DNA from: Cephalotus follicularis
Lineage: Eukaryota > Streptophyta > Magnoliopsida > Oxalidales > Cephalotaceae
Length of the DNA: 64,000 nt
Direction: 5' to 3'
Assembly: GCA_001972305.1 (NCBI GenBank)
Contig: BDDD01001456.1
Span: 1-64,000 of the forward strand
Below the pieces are notes generated by a model. It saw only the letters and a list, made by a program, of their open reading frames with translations, had not been told where the DNA came from and did no database searches. The position numbers were made by a program, and so were the translations under genes. Shown in pieces: positions 1 to 11,253 of the stretch (position 1 is the first letter of the stretch; every line of letters begins with the position of its first letter).

Positions 1-213
1 TTCGGAGAATTAGTGGAACCTCAAGGAGATCCTTGGGAAAAGTGGACGTAGGCAAGAGTTTGGCCGAACCACTCTAAAACTAGTGTTTGCACATCTCTAA
101 ACTCTATCTCTTTACATTTTGTTCATATTCTGTTTGCTTATTGTTTTTAATCATTGCAAATAAGCTTAGAATTTTTAGAAACTACAATTCACCCCCCCCT
201 TGTAGTTTATTCA
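1..213 (+). mobile_element. 3' part of a SIRE/Maximus-type Copia LTR
   Basis: The segment carries the stretch GTGGAACCTCAAG...GTGGACGTAGGCAAGAGTTTGGCCGAACCACTCTAAAAC and a C-run after AATTCA near its end. The same layout recurs at 20250-20429 and, inverted, at 34842-35050. It ends TTCA at 213, as the solo LTR at 20429 does. Base 214 continues directly in the protease-linker region of a Gypsy element, so this LTR sits inside that element. If it is a solo LTR, the 5-bp target duplication on this side would be ATGTG (214-218). The rest of the LTR lies left of the window, so whether it is solo or part of a full element cannot be told. Confidence 0.8.
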
Positions 214-1861
214 ATGTGAGATACCTTCTTGAGGTTCTTTGTGTACAGACTCAGTGTACCGAGGTTGTGAGCTTTCTGTTGCAGGTGTTTTATTGTGTGC
301 AGACTTGATCATGCTACCCCTTTATGACTTTGCTGTTATCTTGGGTATGGATTGGTTGTCAGCCTAACGTACACAGCTGGACTGTTACAACAAGGTGGTG
401 GATCTTCGCTTGCCTGATGGGACTACTTTTCAGTTCCAGGGAGACAGAGGATTCTCGATGCCGATTACATCTTTTATTCGTGCATCAAGGTATCTGGAAA
501 AAGGGTGCGAAGGATTCCTTGCGCATGTGGTTGATAAAAGGAAGGAGAAAGGAAAGAGTCTGGAGGAGGTTCCTGTTATAAGTGAGTTTTCGGACGTGTT
601 CCCTCCAGTTCTAGTGTCCTTACCACCGAAGAGGAGTATGGAGTTTGTAATCGATTTTGTACCGGGTACAGCTCCTATTTCTAAGGCGCCTTAGCGTATG
701 GCTCCTGCGGAGTTGCGAGAGTTGAAGTTGAAGTTGCAAGACTTGACCGATAAGGGTTTTGTGTGACCCAGTTTTTCTCCATGGGGTGCGCCAGTGCTCT
801 TTGTGAAGAAGAAGGATGGGTCGGTGAGGCTTTGCATCGACTACAGGATGTTGAATAAGGTGACTATCAAGAACAAATATCCTCTTCCACATATCAAGGA
901 TTTGTTTGACCAGCTGCAAGGGTCGAGGGTGTTTTCCAAACTCGATCTGAAGTTAGGTTATCACCAGGTGAGGGTGAAGGAAGGAGATGTAGAGAAGACT
1001 GCCTTCCGAACGAGGTATGGTCACTATGAGTTCTTGGTAATGTCTTTTGGTGTCACCAACGCACCAACAGCGTTCATGTCCCTAATGAATGACGTGTTCC
1101 AACCGTATATGGATCAGTTTGTGGTGGTGTTTATAGATGATATACTGGTGTTCTCAAGGAGTGAGAAAGAGCACGTCTATCATCTGAGGTCAGTTTTGCA
1201 GACTCTCTGAGAGCATAAGTTGTATGCTAAGTTTGGCAAGTGTGAGTTCTGGCTCGACCATGTGATCTTCCTGGGTCACATCGTGTCTGGAGAAGGTTTG
1301 GCAGTGGATCCGTCGAAGACCGAGGTGGTGCGAGATTGGCCGCGTCCGAGAAATGTGACGGAGGTACGTAGTTTCCTTGGCTTGGCGGGATACTACCGGA
1401 GGTTCATCCAGAACTTCTCAAGGATCGCTGTACCTTTGACAAGGCTGACTCAGAAGAAGACCTTGTTTGTCTGGGATGATGACTGTGAAACCAGTTTCTG
1501 TGATCTGAAAGATCGGCTGATCTCCGCTCATGTTTTGGCATTACCTGAGGGTAATGAGGGCTTTACAGTGTACAGTGATGCTTCGGGCAAGGGCCTGGGT
1601 TATGTGTTGATGCAACGAGGCAGGGTGATCGCTTATGCTTCGAGGAAGCTGAAGCCGTATGAGGAGAACTATCCGACTCATGATCTCGAGCTGGCAGCTA
1701 TCATTTTTGCTCTTCAGAAATGGAGGCATTACCTGTATGGAGCACAGTTTGAGATCTTTACCGATCACAAGAGCCTGAAGTACTTGTTCAGTCAGGATGA
1801 TCTGAATATGAGGCAACGTCGTTGGGTTGAGTTCTTTAATGACTACGACTCCAGTATTTAG
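214..1861 (+). pseudogene. Gypsy A pol: protease linker, reverse transcriptase and RNase H, broken
   Basis: The first 100 bases align by eye with the region after the DSGA protease motif of element B, but with a small indel. GMDWLS follows near 350, then the linker (FSDVFP near 590, PGTAPISK near 660). RT motifs include PWGAP (783), [15 protein letters not shown] (798-842), FSKLDLK (937), TRYGHYEF (1011) and FIDD (1130-1141). It continues with [12 protein letters not shown] (1247) and [15 protein letters not shown] (1378), then RNase H with [11 protein letters not shown] (1572) and the [19 protein letters not shown] helix (1680). In-frame stops lie near 694, 766, 1208 and 1859. The stop at 1859 is TAG where element B has CAG. 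Confidence 0.88.
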
Positions 1862-3423
1862 TACCATCCAGGGAAGGCTAACGTTGTCGCGGATGCCCTA
1901 AGCCGAAAAGCCATGGTTGCCAACGCTATGGTGTCTCAGTGGAAGTTGTTGGAGGAATTCCAGAAATGATTGCCTTTGCGAGTATTCGTGCACAGCCAGC
2001 GTTACTGGACCACATAAAAGATGCACAGCTGCGTGATCCTGAGTTACTTGAGATTCGGGAGAATCTGGGCCCAGAGTCTGAGTTTCAGTTGCATGCTGAT
2101 GGTGTTCTTAGGTTTAAGGGATGAGTGTGCGTTCCTGGTGATGCTTGGATAAGGAGTGAGTGGTTGAATGTAGCACATAAGTCTCAGTACAGTATACATC
2201 CTGGTAGCAGTAAGATGTACCAAGATCTGAAAAGGAACTATTGGTGGTCCGGCATGAAGAGGGAGATCGCGGACTATGTCTCGAAGTGTTATACTTCCCA
2301 GATAGTTAAGGCCGAGCATCAGAGGCCAGCAGGGTTGTTAGAGCCCCTACCAATTCCAGAGTGGAAGTGGGAGCATGTGACGATGGATTTTGTTTCGGGT
2401 TTTCCTTTGACTCGAAACCGCCATAATGCAGTGTGGGTTATTGTGGATCGACTTACGAAGTCAGCTCACTTTTGCCTACTCATGTTTCTGACTCTGCGAG
2501 CAAGTTGGCTCGGTTGTATGTGAAGGAGATAGTGTGACTACACAGTGTTCCTGTGAGTATAGTCTGTGACAGAGACTCGATCCTCACTTCCAACTTTTGG
2601 AAGAGGTTGCAGACATCGTTTGGGACAAAGCTGAACCTGAGCACAGCTTTCCACCCACAGACGGATGGCCAGTCAGAGCGTACTATCCAGACCCTGGAGG
2701 ATATGCTTTGAGCTTCTGTTATTGACTTTGCTGGTACTTGGGAGGACCATGTTCCTTTGATAGAGTTTTCTTATAATAACAGCTATCATTCTAGTATTGG
2801 CATGGCACCGTTTGAGGCTGTGTATGGGAGGAAGTGTAAGTCCCCTGTGTGTTAGGATGAGGTTGGCGAGCGACCTTTGTTGTGCTCAGACTTGGTGGAG
2901 GAGACTTCTGAGAAAGTCAAGTTCATAAAGGAGAAACTTCTTGCTGCTCAGAGCCGGCAGAAGAGCTATGTTGACAGTGTTAAGAGAATACCTTTAACCT
3001 TCGGCGTCGGTGATCCTGTGTTTTTGAAGGTTTCACCGTGGTAAGGCGTTCAGAGGTTTGGGAAAAAGGGCAAGTTAGCTCCACGCTACGTTGGTCCCTT
3101 TGAGGTTCTAGAGAGAGTTGGGGAGGTGGCTTACCAGCTTGCCTTACCTCCTGCACTGTCAGGTGTGCATGACGTCTTTCATGTATCCATGTTGAGGGGA
3201 TATATCCTTGATCCTTCGCATGTTCTGGACTTTGATTCATTTCCTGTGCGAGATGACCTATCTTGCGAAGAGTTACCTGTGCGGATCCTGGATTGGAAAA
3301 CGCAAGTGCTGAGGAACTGAACCATTCCTATGGTGAAGCTTCAGTGGCAGTTTCACCATCATGAAGAAGCAACTTGGGAATGTGAAGAGGAGATGAGGGA
3401 GCGTTACTCTCACTTGTTCTAGT
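1862..3423 (+). pseudogene. Gypsy A pol: integrase with GPY/F and chromodomain-like tail, broken
   Basis: After [16 protein letters not shown] (1861-1908), the integrase zinc-binding part is seen as HKSQYSIHPGS (2177) with a damaged second Cys pair (CYTSQ, 2287). The core shows MDFVSGFP (2384), VDRLTKSAH (2443), CDRDS (2565) and the [12 protein letters not shown] segment with the catalytic Glu (2650). The GPY/F module follows ([16 protein letters not shown], about 3058-3106) and then [13 protein letters not shown] (3165). A chromodomain-like end, LQWQFHHHEEATWE (3338 onward), stops at 3421. Stops near 2122, 2535, 2709, 2853, 3042 and 3318 kill it. The one at 2853 is TAG where element B has TGG, and 3318 is TGA where B has CGA. 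Confidence 0.85.
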
Positions 3424-3451
3424 ACCGCCTTTATTTCAGGGACGAAATTCC

Positions 3452-3467
3452 TCGAAAGAGGTGTGGA
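3452..3467 (+). promoter_or_regulatory. Polypurine tract of element A
   Basis: The purine-rich CGAAAGAGGTGTGGA lies immediately before the TG that opens the 3' LTR. It holds the same place as GAAGGGGGGGTGGA before the 3' LTR of element B (58902-58915). In LTR retrotransposons this tract primes plus-strand synthesis. Confidence 0.75.
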
Positions 3468-3605
3468 TGTATCGCCCGGGGTTTTCGTTAAAGTGTTATG
3501 TTGCTTTTCCAATGTAATTTTACACCTTGTGTTAATGAGAACCGTGTTTTCCCACTGTTGTGTGTTGAAAAGTTGCAAGGAAAATGTGTTTGTTTGTTTT
3601 CCGTG

Positions 3606-3745
3606 CAGGGGGTAGCCGACTGCCACAGGGAGGCAGCCGACTGGACCCCTTGGTGAGGGGTAGCAGCCAGCTGCTGTGAGGAAGCAGCCGACTGGTGTGT
3701 GTGTCAGCAGAGACAGCCGACTACAAAGTCGAGGCAGTCGACTGC
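3606..3745 (+). repeat. First AGCCGACTG motif cluster in LTR A
   Basis: Six copies of AGCCGACTG or close variants (AGCCAGCTG, AGTCGACTG) occur in about 140 bp, roughly 18-35 bp apart and separated by unrelated spacer. The variant CAGTCGACTG is a perfect 10-bp palindrome centred on GTCGAC. It lies upstream of the TATA-like site, in the U3 part of the LTR. Confidence 0.8.
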
Positions 3746-4269
3746 CAGGCTCTAGACAGCACACGTGCTGTCAGGCTTGGTGTGACAAAAGTGGGTGTTG
3801 GCTTTATATGGGCAGAAAACAGGGAGAGGGGCCGGGTTTCCCCATAAAAACACAAGCTTCTCCCTCTATATTCATCCTTTTTCATAGAGAGTTCAAAGAG
3901 AGTGTGAAAGAGTGAAGAAAAGGGAGTGAAAGTGTGTGTGTGTTATGGATCCAAGGAGCTTTGTGTTGAACCGTGGACTTGGAGGCTTGGACAGTGGCAA
4001 GAACGGACCAGTGGGAGTTGCTGGACGAGTTGGGGAGTGCAAAAGCCTTGGTTTTGGACTTAAAGAGGTGGATTGCAGCTCCTAACTTGGAGTTCTAAGG
4101 TAGGGGGAAAGTCCTTTTTGCATTTAATTTCAAGTGTTAATGTTTTCCATGAAATGAAATGCATGTTTATGTTGTATTGTGAGCCTGGAATGTGTTGTTG
4201 CATAAATGTGTTGTTTTGGGTTGAGTTGGGTGTGTGTTGTGGCTTGTGTAGTTGCTATTTCTCTGCATT

Positions 4270-4555
4270 TTCTTGCAGAATCCAGCCGACTGCCCCTGTT
4301 GGGCAGCCGACTGCTTAATGGTTCCAGCCAACTGTGCTTGAGGAGTCAGTCGATTGTCCATGTGTGTTTCTGGGAAGTGCCCGCAGAGGTTGTGTAGTCG
4401 ACTGCTGTAGGTCAGCAGCCAACTGTCGAGTGTAAGTAGCCGACTGTCAAGAGTGACAGTCGACTGTCTAGTATGGGTGGCCGACTGCCAGTGTTAGACA
4501 GCCGACTATTTTAAGGGGAACAGCCGACTGTCAGTGGGAGACAACCGACTGTCAG
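4270..4555 (+). repeat. Second AGCCGACTG motif cluster in LTR A
   Basis: About twelve copies of CAGCCGACTGYC and variants (CAGCCAACTG, CAGTCGATTG, CAACCGACTG) are spaced about 20 bp apart, on one strand. Because only the core is kept while spacers differ, this looks like a selected or repeatedly amplified motif rather than a simple tandem repeat. The cluster lies downstream of the probable transcription start. Confidence 0.8.
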
Positions 4556-5725
4556 GGCCTGTTTTGCCTTGTGAACGTGTGTGTGCATCGTGCAATGTGA
4601 TATTTTGCTTCGTGAAGCTTTATAAACTGCTTTGGAAATTGTGATAACTGATTCTGAACTGCTTTTTGGAAGTGCATTGTTGATTTATGAAAATCATTGC
4701 TTTACACGAAAATGTATGTTTTGAGAAAATATATATTTTCGAACCGTGAAAATGACTTCCAAAACACCGTGAACCTAGTTTTGTGATATTGTGAACCGAG
4801 AACCGTGACATCATGAAAATGAGTTTGTTTTCAAGTATCTTTGTTTTATCAAATTACTTGGAAAACTGTTTTGAGCATCGAGATGACTGCGATTGTGATT
4901 GAGTTGACTGTGATTGCTGATTGTGATTGTGACCGTACTAGTTGCGTGGCGGAGATGCCAGCGATGACTAGTGGTCGGGTTGACTCAGGGGCCAGGAGTT
5001 GGCTGGGTGACTCACTACATCGTGACCTGCTTCGTGCCGTCCGGAGTCGGGGCCGATGACGGGATGTACGACGTTGGGGCCAGGAGTTGGCGACGCTCTT
5101 CGTACCCATCGTGAACCGTGTTTTGTGTAGTCCTTTGGACTTGTTTGAGACCGTGAATTGTGACATTGTGATACCGTGATTTCTGTGACATTGTGACATC
5201 GTGGTTTGGCATATGTGTGTATATATATATATATGCATCGAGATATAGTATGTACTGCATCATGTTGCATTCATGCTTTGGTTTTGTTGATCTTATGTTG
5301 CTTTTATGACTTTGTCCGAGTGAGGACAAAGGCTAACCCCCCTACTGTTGCAGATTGATGCTGCGTTTTGGATATCGCCGGGCATGGCTGTATCAGACAG
5401 TGAAGTAGCGGAGTTTATGCTTTAAGTGTTTTGTAAGCAGTATGTAAACATGTTGTACTTTGGTTCATGTACTAATGTTTAACGTGGTTGTTGTATCGAC
5501 TTTTGGATCACGCTCCATTTGTGGACTTTTTAGCTATGCTTCACTGTGGTTGTTGTGGGAATCATGTGGTATGGGCGCATGGTTCCGTTTGCCTTCAGCT
5601 TATAGTTATATGCTTCCGCAAGTTTGATGTTTAATCAAAACTTTTAAGTTTTATCGTTCTCTGTATAAGCTGGATGTTTGTTAAATTGCCATGTTGTATG
5701 TTGTTAATGCAAGCGGGGTGTGACA

Positions 5726-6428
5726 AGATTGTACAAAACTCTACTGTTAATCCATGAAACTTGTTTTTAAATCATGTAATTTGAGAAGTCATGTTTTAGA
5801 AATTCTATGGCTATGTTCAATCTGTAAAATTCATATGTCCATGTGTTAAATTATTATACTATTGTTTTCAAACAGTGGAAATCATGTTTTAATAGTCTAC
5901 ATACTAATGTTTAATGAACTATGTTTAAAGAAAATAAATTTTTGTTCATATTGCAACTGATATGATCGACTGTTTTTCATGTTTTCAACCTAAAGTGTCA
6001 ACTCTTTCTTGTTAACTATCGACGCCTGTGAATGGAAATAAACTGTTTTACTCGTTTTGCATGTTTTAAGCGTCTATTGTTTTAGTCTTTTTGTCAACGC
6101 TTAAGGTCCTAACCGTCGACACTTTAGTTTGAGTGTCGACGCTTTTGTCAAGTTTTAAGACTCTTTGTTTCGAGGGTTTGGCATGTTTTATCAATGTTTT
6201 GTTCATAAGGCGTCGACGCTTTCATTGTAAACTTCGACGCTTTAAGCGTAAATGTCGATGCTTATTCCTCTACAGTTTGTGTGTGTCGTCTTTTATTTGT
6301 CTGTCATTTGGTGACGTGATATGGTTGGATTGATCTGTCTAGGTTTCGATAACATTTGTGGTGTAGGTTAAGGTGGTTTCAAGTGTGCATTTGATTCGTT
6401 TTGCGTTTATTTAGATTTGAGCTGCTAA
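5726..6428. other. LTR-like AT-rich sequence with GTCGACGC motifs
   Basis: No gene is visible. From about 6015 to 6265 the core TCGACGC/TCGACAC/TCAACGC recurs about eight times (6020, 6092, 6115, 6135, 6210, 6232 and nearby), the same core found in LTRs elsewhere in the window. The sequence leads directly into the TACGGAT tandem array, so it is probably the front of the LTR (called D) that carries that array. Its ends were not found. Confidence 0.5.
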
Positions 6429-6904
6429 GGTACGAATAATTCTCTTCTTGCACATCTGATTTTATTGAAATAAATTCAGTTTTATTTTAATGGACATTGT
6501 ACGGATTATTCTTTCCTTGATATCTCCTTCGATCAATTTTATTGAGATGAAATTCAGTTTTGTTTTAGTAAAAGAAGTACGGATTTTTGTTCCTTGATTA
6601 TCATCGTTTTGTTTTATTAGAAATTGGTTTTGTTTTGTGAATAACGTACATATATTTTGTTTTTGACCCTCCCATCGTGATTTCATTGAAATAAATGTTG
6701 TTTAGCTAAAATACGGATTTTCTCGGTTATTCTTGTAACGCCCGAGATTTTCATGTACTATAATTTCACAATGTAATTGTACTTTGAATTGTGGAATTAA
6801 ATAAAGGATGGATTTTCCGAATTTGGTGATGTTTTCCCATCTCCATTATGTTGAATTGTTGTGTTAAATGCTAAAAGAATGTTAAAAGGCTAAACGACGT
6901 TGTT

Positions 6905-8240
6905 CTGGGGTAAACACGTCGACGCCTTTGGAATCACGTCGACGCCTTTGTGGCAAAAGGGCGCACGTAGCTGCATGCACATGCACATCGATCCGGACGA
7001 GGACATCGACGTCCTTGTGTAATATTGAGGAAAGACATCGACGTCTTCGGAAAGACGTCGACGCTTTAACTTCGAATGCCATGCATGTTACTCTGCTGAC
7101 AAATAACGTGCAAGGGGAATCGAGATGGGGCCTTTTGCAGGCGCCTTGAGGCATGAGTTAGGACGTGTTGGGCATGAACCTTACTCCCTAACCTGCATGA
7201 CTGAAATTATGTGGACAAGTGTGGCTTGTGTGTGGACATGCAACAAATGCAAGAAGAATGGGACATGTGTGCATGCAAGGGATGGATAGAATGAACGGGG
7301 CACTGTCTGGCATGGAGGACTGAGAAACGAGCCCAGCTGTTGCATACAGAGGTGGGGGTGTACCCTAGACACATGTGACCTGCAACAAAAATGCAAAGGA
7401 AGAAGAAGGAGGGTGAGTTGCATAAAAGACAGCCTCCACCTCCTACCTTCGGCTGTTATTGATTAAGAAAGAACCAGACACTTGAGAAAGACACTGTGAC
7501 TGCTAGAAAACAAAAAATAAAGGAGAGAAAACACTTCCACCATTATTGAGCTTGGAGCTCGGAGCTACTAGTGCAGCTACGGGACGGACCTAGAGGGGCT
7601 GCTATGACCAGTTTGGAAACGAAAAGAGGTGGACTTTCCATTTCCTAACTTGGAACAAAAGGTAGGGGAAAGCCATACTGTAATTTCGAGTTTGATATTC
7701 ATGCATGGTCTATGATTTTGGATGAATAAAATGCATGATTCTTGAAATGATATTGTTACTGGATTGATGCCATAATATGCTAGATATGTTTTGAGTATCT
7801 GCATGTTGGTTTCTTGCCATGAATACCTATTATTATGCATGGTTATGGGTTGTATTGGCCACTGTGTGTTAAGTCGTGAGGAAGAAGACGACTGCTGTTG
7901 GAAAGACATCGACGCCTTTTAAATAAACATCGACGTGTTTTTAGTTTTGCCTTGTTACTGATTGAAAGGGATCGACGTCTATGGAAGGACATCGACGCCC
8001 TAGTCCACCTACCTGGATTCTAACGTAAAAGACGTCGACGCCTAAGGTTCCTACTTTAACGCGTCGATGCCGTCAACCATACGCTGTCGTTTTAAGGTTC
8101 CAAACCTTGAGCGTCGACGCGTGTGAAATAGACATGGACGTCTTCTGTTGAGGAACGCGCTGACACTGAGACTTGGACATCGACGCCTGTTGGAAAAGAC
8201 ATCGACGCCTTTTGGATAGACATCGACATCTTTGTCACTG
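6905..8240 (+). repeat. ACATCGACGTC near-palindrome clusters in solo LTR B
   Basis: Two groups of the core TCGACG flanked by GAC and GTC occur: 6917-7065 (about six copies) and 7905-8232 (about eleven copies). The best copies fit AAAGACRTCGAYGTCTTT, an 18-bp near-perfect palindrome. Gaps between copies range from about 20 to 50 bp and differ in sequence. The same groups sit at the same places in the 3' LTR of element B. Confidence 0.82.
7431..7440 (+). promoter_or_regulatory. TATA-like site of LTR B
   Basis: CATAAAAGAC is followed by a C/T-rich leader (AGCCTCCACCTCC). The identical site is kept in the 3' LTR of element B at 59583-59592. This is the usual position of an LTR promoter; activity is inferred only. 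Confidence 0.5.
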
Positions 8241-10220
8241 TTTGGGGGTCTTCATCTAACGATACGAAACGATCCCGATTCCTGTTTGAGTGCATTTGAG
8301 CATATGTATGCATTGCATATGCACTGTTTACTGCCTGATTCTATATTGTTTGTGAATTGGTTATGATTTCTAAAGTATTAATATTTAGAAATGCATATAT
8401 GAACTCAGAATAGTATATTTTGAGTACGAGAATATGTATTGGTTAAATAACGTATTTTCGACTGAACTGATAAACAATTTATACTACTGAAACTGGTTAC
8501 TGATGTTTTCTACTGAAATGTCTATTTTCAAATGTTGTCACTTTTGGAAACATTTTGGAAAACAACTGCCTGTGAATTGCTATGTGTTTGTGTTTGAGCT
8601 ACTAGTTGCGTGGCGGAGGTTGCCAACGATGACTAGTGAGCATGGCTAGGTGACTCACTGTATTGTTGCCTCGCTCGGTTGCCCGAAGTGGGGACCGGAG
8701 TGGAGTGTAGCATGGGGCCAGGAGTTGGCGGCGCTATGCATACTGTTGTTGTAGTCCTATGTGGACATATTGATTGTTGTTGTAGTCCTATGCGGACATA
8801 CCGTACTCCCTGTTGGTCCTTCTTGGACATTGCTGTGTTTATTGATGTAGCCCCGGCCGGGTTACTACTGTACTGTTACTGCATACGTATATTTCTTATA
8901 TATGTATCACTGATATTTTACTATACTGTTATACGTATATATATATTTTCATATATGTATAAACTGGGTCTCCACTACACTGCATCATTTATGCATTCAT
9001 ATTATGACATGCATTATATTGATCCCGATTTACTGTTATGACTTGGTCGAGTGAGGACAAAGGCTAACCCCCTACTTTACAGATTGATGCAGTGGACCAG
9101 TCAGACTGACATGGGCGAAGATCAAGTTGTTGTATTCTTGATTTTACTTCTCCTGCTTTGTACTAAACCTGCGTTGGTTATGGTTTTGGGATGTACTGTT
9201 ATTATGGTTCTGTTTCTGAAGGAATTTAAACTTGTACTGTACTTCACGCTCCGTTTTATGGGCGATTAACTTACTGACTTGTTTTTGGGTAGCGTGAGGT
9301 ATGGGACGCACGTTACAAGTTACAGATTATGAACTTGTTATGCTTCCGCAACTGACAGTTTGTTTAAAAGTTTTAAATTTTATGGTTTTTACATGAGCTG
9401 TATTTTATGTTAATTGCCTTTACCGCTTTTATGTTGCGTTTCTCTGGAGCGGGGTGTGACAACTCTCCTGATTTTATTACAAAAAGTTCTGTTTTTGCTT
9501 TTGGTGAAATAAGTATGGATTTTTCTTTTTTGCACTCTCTATCGGTTTTATTAAAATAAATTCAGTTTTACTTTTGGTGAATAAACTACGGATTTTCTTT
9601 CGCATTCTCGATTATATTCTTTCAGAAGAAATCACATTTATGTACGGATACTTCGTTCTTTGATATACTCTTGTGATTTTATTAAATAAATCAGTTCTAT
9701 ACTTTTGTCAACAAAGTACGGATCCTTCCTTCTTGAATACTATCTTTCGGTTTTATCGCAATTGAATCAGTTTGTTTTAATGAAATGTACGGATGTTCGT
9801 TCCTTGATATATTCCTATCGGTTTTATGAACAAGTACGGATTTTTCGTTCTTTGATATTCCTTCGATTTAATGAATTTCGTTATGCTACGGATTTTGTTA
9901 TGTTTTGGAAATAAAGTTAGCTTTAATATTTTTGTGAAACTAAATATTTTTGACTTTATAAATTCAGTTATGATCTGTTAACAAAATTTTTTTTACGATC
10001 ATCTATTTTATTGTGAAAATTAAAATGATTTGATTTCTGATTATGAAAATGTACGGATTTATTCGTCTTTGGTTATAATCCTCGGTTTTATCTGAATTGA
10101 TTTAGTTTTATTTTTGATGAATCTGTACGGACACGTCATTCTTAATTTTTGTCCTCTAATTTTATGGAAATGAATTCAGATATGTTTTTCGCACGGATTC
10201 CTCATTTTGATATGATTTGA

Positions 10221-11171
10221 ACAGAGTTGTTTTATTACCTTTTGAGTAAAGTTGAATATTACTGATTTTATAAATTCAGCATGATTTTCACTTATGAAAG
10301 TATGCTAATTTTTATGATACAGATTTTGTTGTTAAATGAGCATGATTTTCAATTACGAAAGTATGTTGATTTTATGACATGATATATATATACGCTTTGG
10401 ATTGGTTTTCTGAGTAAACCAATAATTGGAAATGATTTTTGACAAAATCATCATTTTCGAAATACTGAGAATATTTGTTTCCTACCTATGGAGGTACCAT
10501 AGGCATGTCGTAGGCCTGGCAAGGGGACATGACACTTTCCTAACAGTGTGATTAGTCTATGACGTCTCTGTTTGTTTTGCTATCCTGTGAATAGGATTTG
10601 CATCCCCTTTATGATAGAGGCGTATGGGTCGGCCCTAGGAAAAATATGTTCTGTTCGGATATGGGAATTGACTGTGTAGTGCCGTACATGTCGTTCCGAC
10701 CGGCATGTGGATTCTGCAGGATCCTTTGCATATATGTATGTATTTAATCCGTGTATTGCATATCTGAGTATAAATCACTATTTTGAAATGTTTTGGTAAC
10801 AGAAGTGAATAATTATGTATATCTATTTTATGAAAGGTTGCGAATCTATATATATGTATGTGTTTGACATGAAAGCCATTTGAATTGCATGAGTTTTAGT
10901 TTATTTATGAATTGTTCTGCTTTTGTAAAAGATTCGTTTTGTTTTGTTCCGTAAACTGTATTCCGTTTTATCAGTCGAAATGTTTTCGTGATTTATCAGT
11001 GTTGCTTTTGTTTCGTAAACTGTTTTATTATTCTATATTCGTACTAAGGTTTGCTCAGCCGCATTTTTGTTTCCATGCGGCAGATTATCTGGGCTTTGGG
11101 GGAAAATGTGTGATGAGAGGAACACCTTTGGTTTGAGGATTTCTTAGAGTTGATTTCTTTTAGTAATGTTA
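10221..11171. other. LTR-like remainder of family D
   Basis: No gene is visible. The stretch is AT-rich to 10480, then changes to a block with CTACCTATGGAGGTACCATAGGC and CGTTCCGACCGGCATG (10490-10720). It ends with TTTGCTCAGCCGC and GCGGCAGATTATCTGGGC at 11050-11095, the kind of sequence seen near the 3' end of chromovirus LTRs. It is interrupted at 11171/11172 by solo LTR E and continues after 14910. Confidence 0.5.
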
Positions 11172-11189
11172 TGTTATATCCTGGATATA

Positions 11190-11194
11190 TATTA

Positions 11195-11248
<54 letters not shown>
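11190..11248. repeat. (AT)n microsatellite
   Basis: Alternating AT, about 58 bp with one interruption, lies just after the start of solo LTR E and just before the GA-rich leader. Confidence 0.9.

Positions 11249-11253
<5 letters not shown>

Larger units (their letters stand above)
214..5725 (+). mobile_element. Ty3/Gypsy Tekay-like element A, 3' part (pol remnant plus 3' LTR)
   Basis: This is the end of a chromovirus-type LTR retrotransposon: protease linker, reverse transcriptase, RNase H, integrase with GPY/F module and a chromodomain-like tail, then polypurine tract and 3' LTR. Order and sequence match element B (54207-61237) closely through the coding part. The left side is cut by a SIRE-type LTR at 213/214, so gag and the protease active site lie outside the window. 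Coding capacity is lost through many stops (for example 766, 1208, 1859, 2122, 2535, 2709, 2853, 3318) and frameshifts. The 3' LTR is a different but related subfamily from that of element B. Confidence 0.9.
3468..5725 (+). mobile_element. 3' LTR of Gypsy element A
   Basis: The LTR opens TGTATCGCCCGGG after the polypurine tract and ends GCGGGGTGTGACA, about 2.26 kb. A TATA-like CCATAAAAACAC lies near 3842-3851, followed by a short leader and an AG/GTAGGG splice-donor-like site near 4097-4105. Two clusters of the AGCCGACTG motif occur (3606-3745 and 4270-4555). The distal third has a block shared with the element B LTR: ACTAGTTGCGTGGCGGAG (4938), GCCAGGAGTTGGC (4991), GAGTGAGGACAAAGGCTAAC (5319) and GCAGATTGATGC (5350). 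A short (AT)n lies at 5219-5234. The five bases after the LTR are AGATT; the matching duplication is outside the window. Confidence 0.88.
6734..9461 (+). mobile_element. Solo LTR B (Tekay family of element B)
   Basis: It opens TGTAACGCCCGAG and ends GGGGTGTGACA, 2728 bp, with no PBS or polypurine tract next to it. Flanks are ATTCT (6729-6733) and ACTCT (9462-9466), a 5-bp target duplication with one mismatch. It matches both LTRs of element B but is complete, holding both the middle part missing from the 5' LTR and the part missing from the 3' LTR. A TATA-like CATAAAAGAC lies at 7431-7440. GTAGGG near 7661 is a possible splice donor. A 31-bp direct duplication (TTGTAGTCCTATGYGGACATA) lies at about 8741-8801. 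GAGTGAGGACAAAGGCTAAC is at 9050. Confidence 0.92.
6429..10220. repeat. Degenerate TACGGAT tandem array, split by solo LTR B
   Basis: Units begin TACGGATTTTTCGTTC, run through TCGGTTTTATTGAAATAAA and end TTCAGTTTTATTTTTGGTGAA, mostly 50-80 bp long. About four and a half units lie at 6429-6733. The array resumes at 9462 after solo LTR B and continues with about a dozen increasingly degenerate units to about 10220. The unit broken by the insertion is partly at 6712-6733 and partly at 9462-9500. A few further units occur at 34655-34760 in another LTR, so the array is part of an LTR family and not a satellite locus. Confidence 0.75.

Noticed and set aside
5219-5235. (AT)n at 5219 as a separate feature
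   Set aside because: It is only about 16 bp long and part of LTR A; noted in that entry.
4849-5329. Overlapping minus-strand ORFs of 100-129 codons
   Set aside because: They lie in LTR A, overlap one another in different frames, include translated (AT)n and have no recognisable domain.
7577-7909. 110-codon minus-strand ORF in solo LTR B
   Set aside because: A related but differently broken ORF occurs at 59526-59867 in the 3' LTR of element B, antisense to the LTR leader. It has no domain and is not kept open.
6905-8240. CRISPR-like or simple tandem repeat made of ACATCGACGTC
   Set aside because: Copies are spaced unevenly (about 20-50 bp), differ in core and have no fixed period, so they are interspersed motifs.
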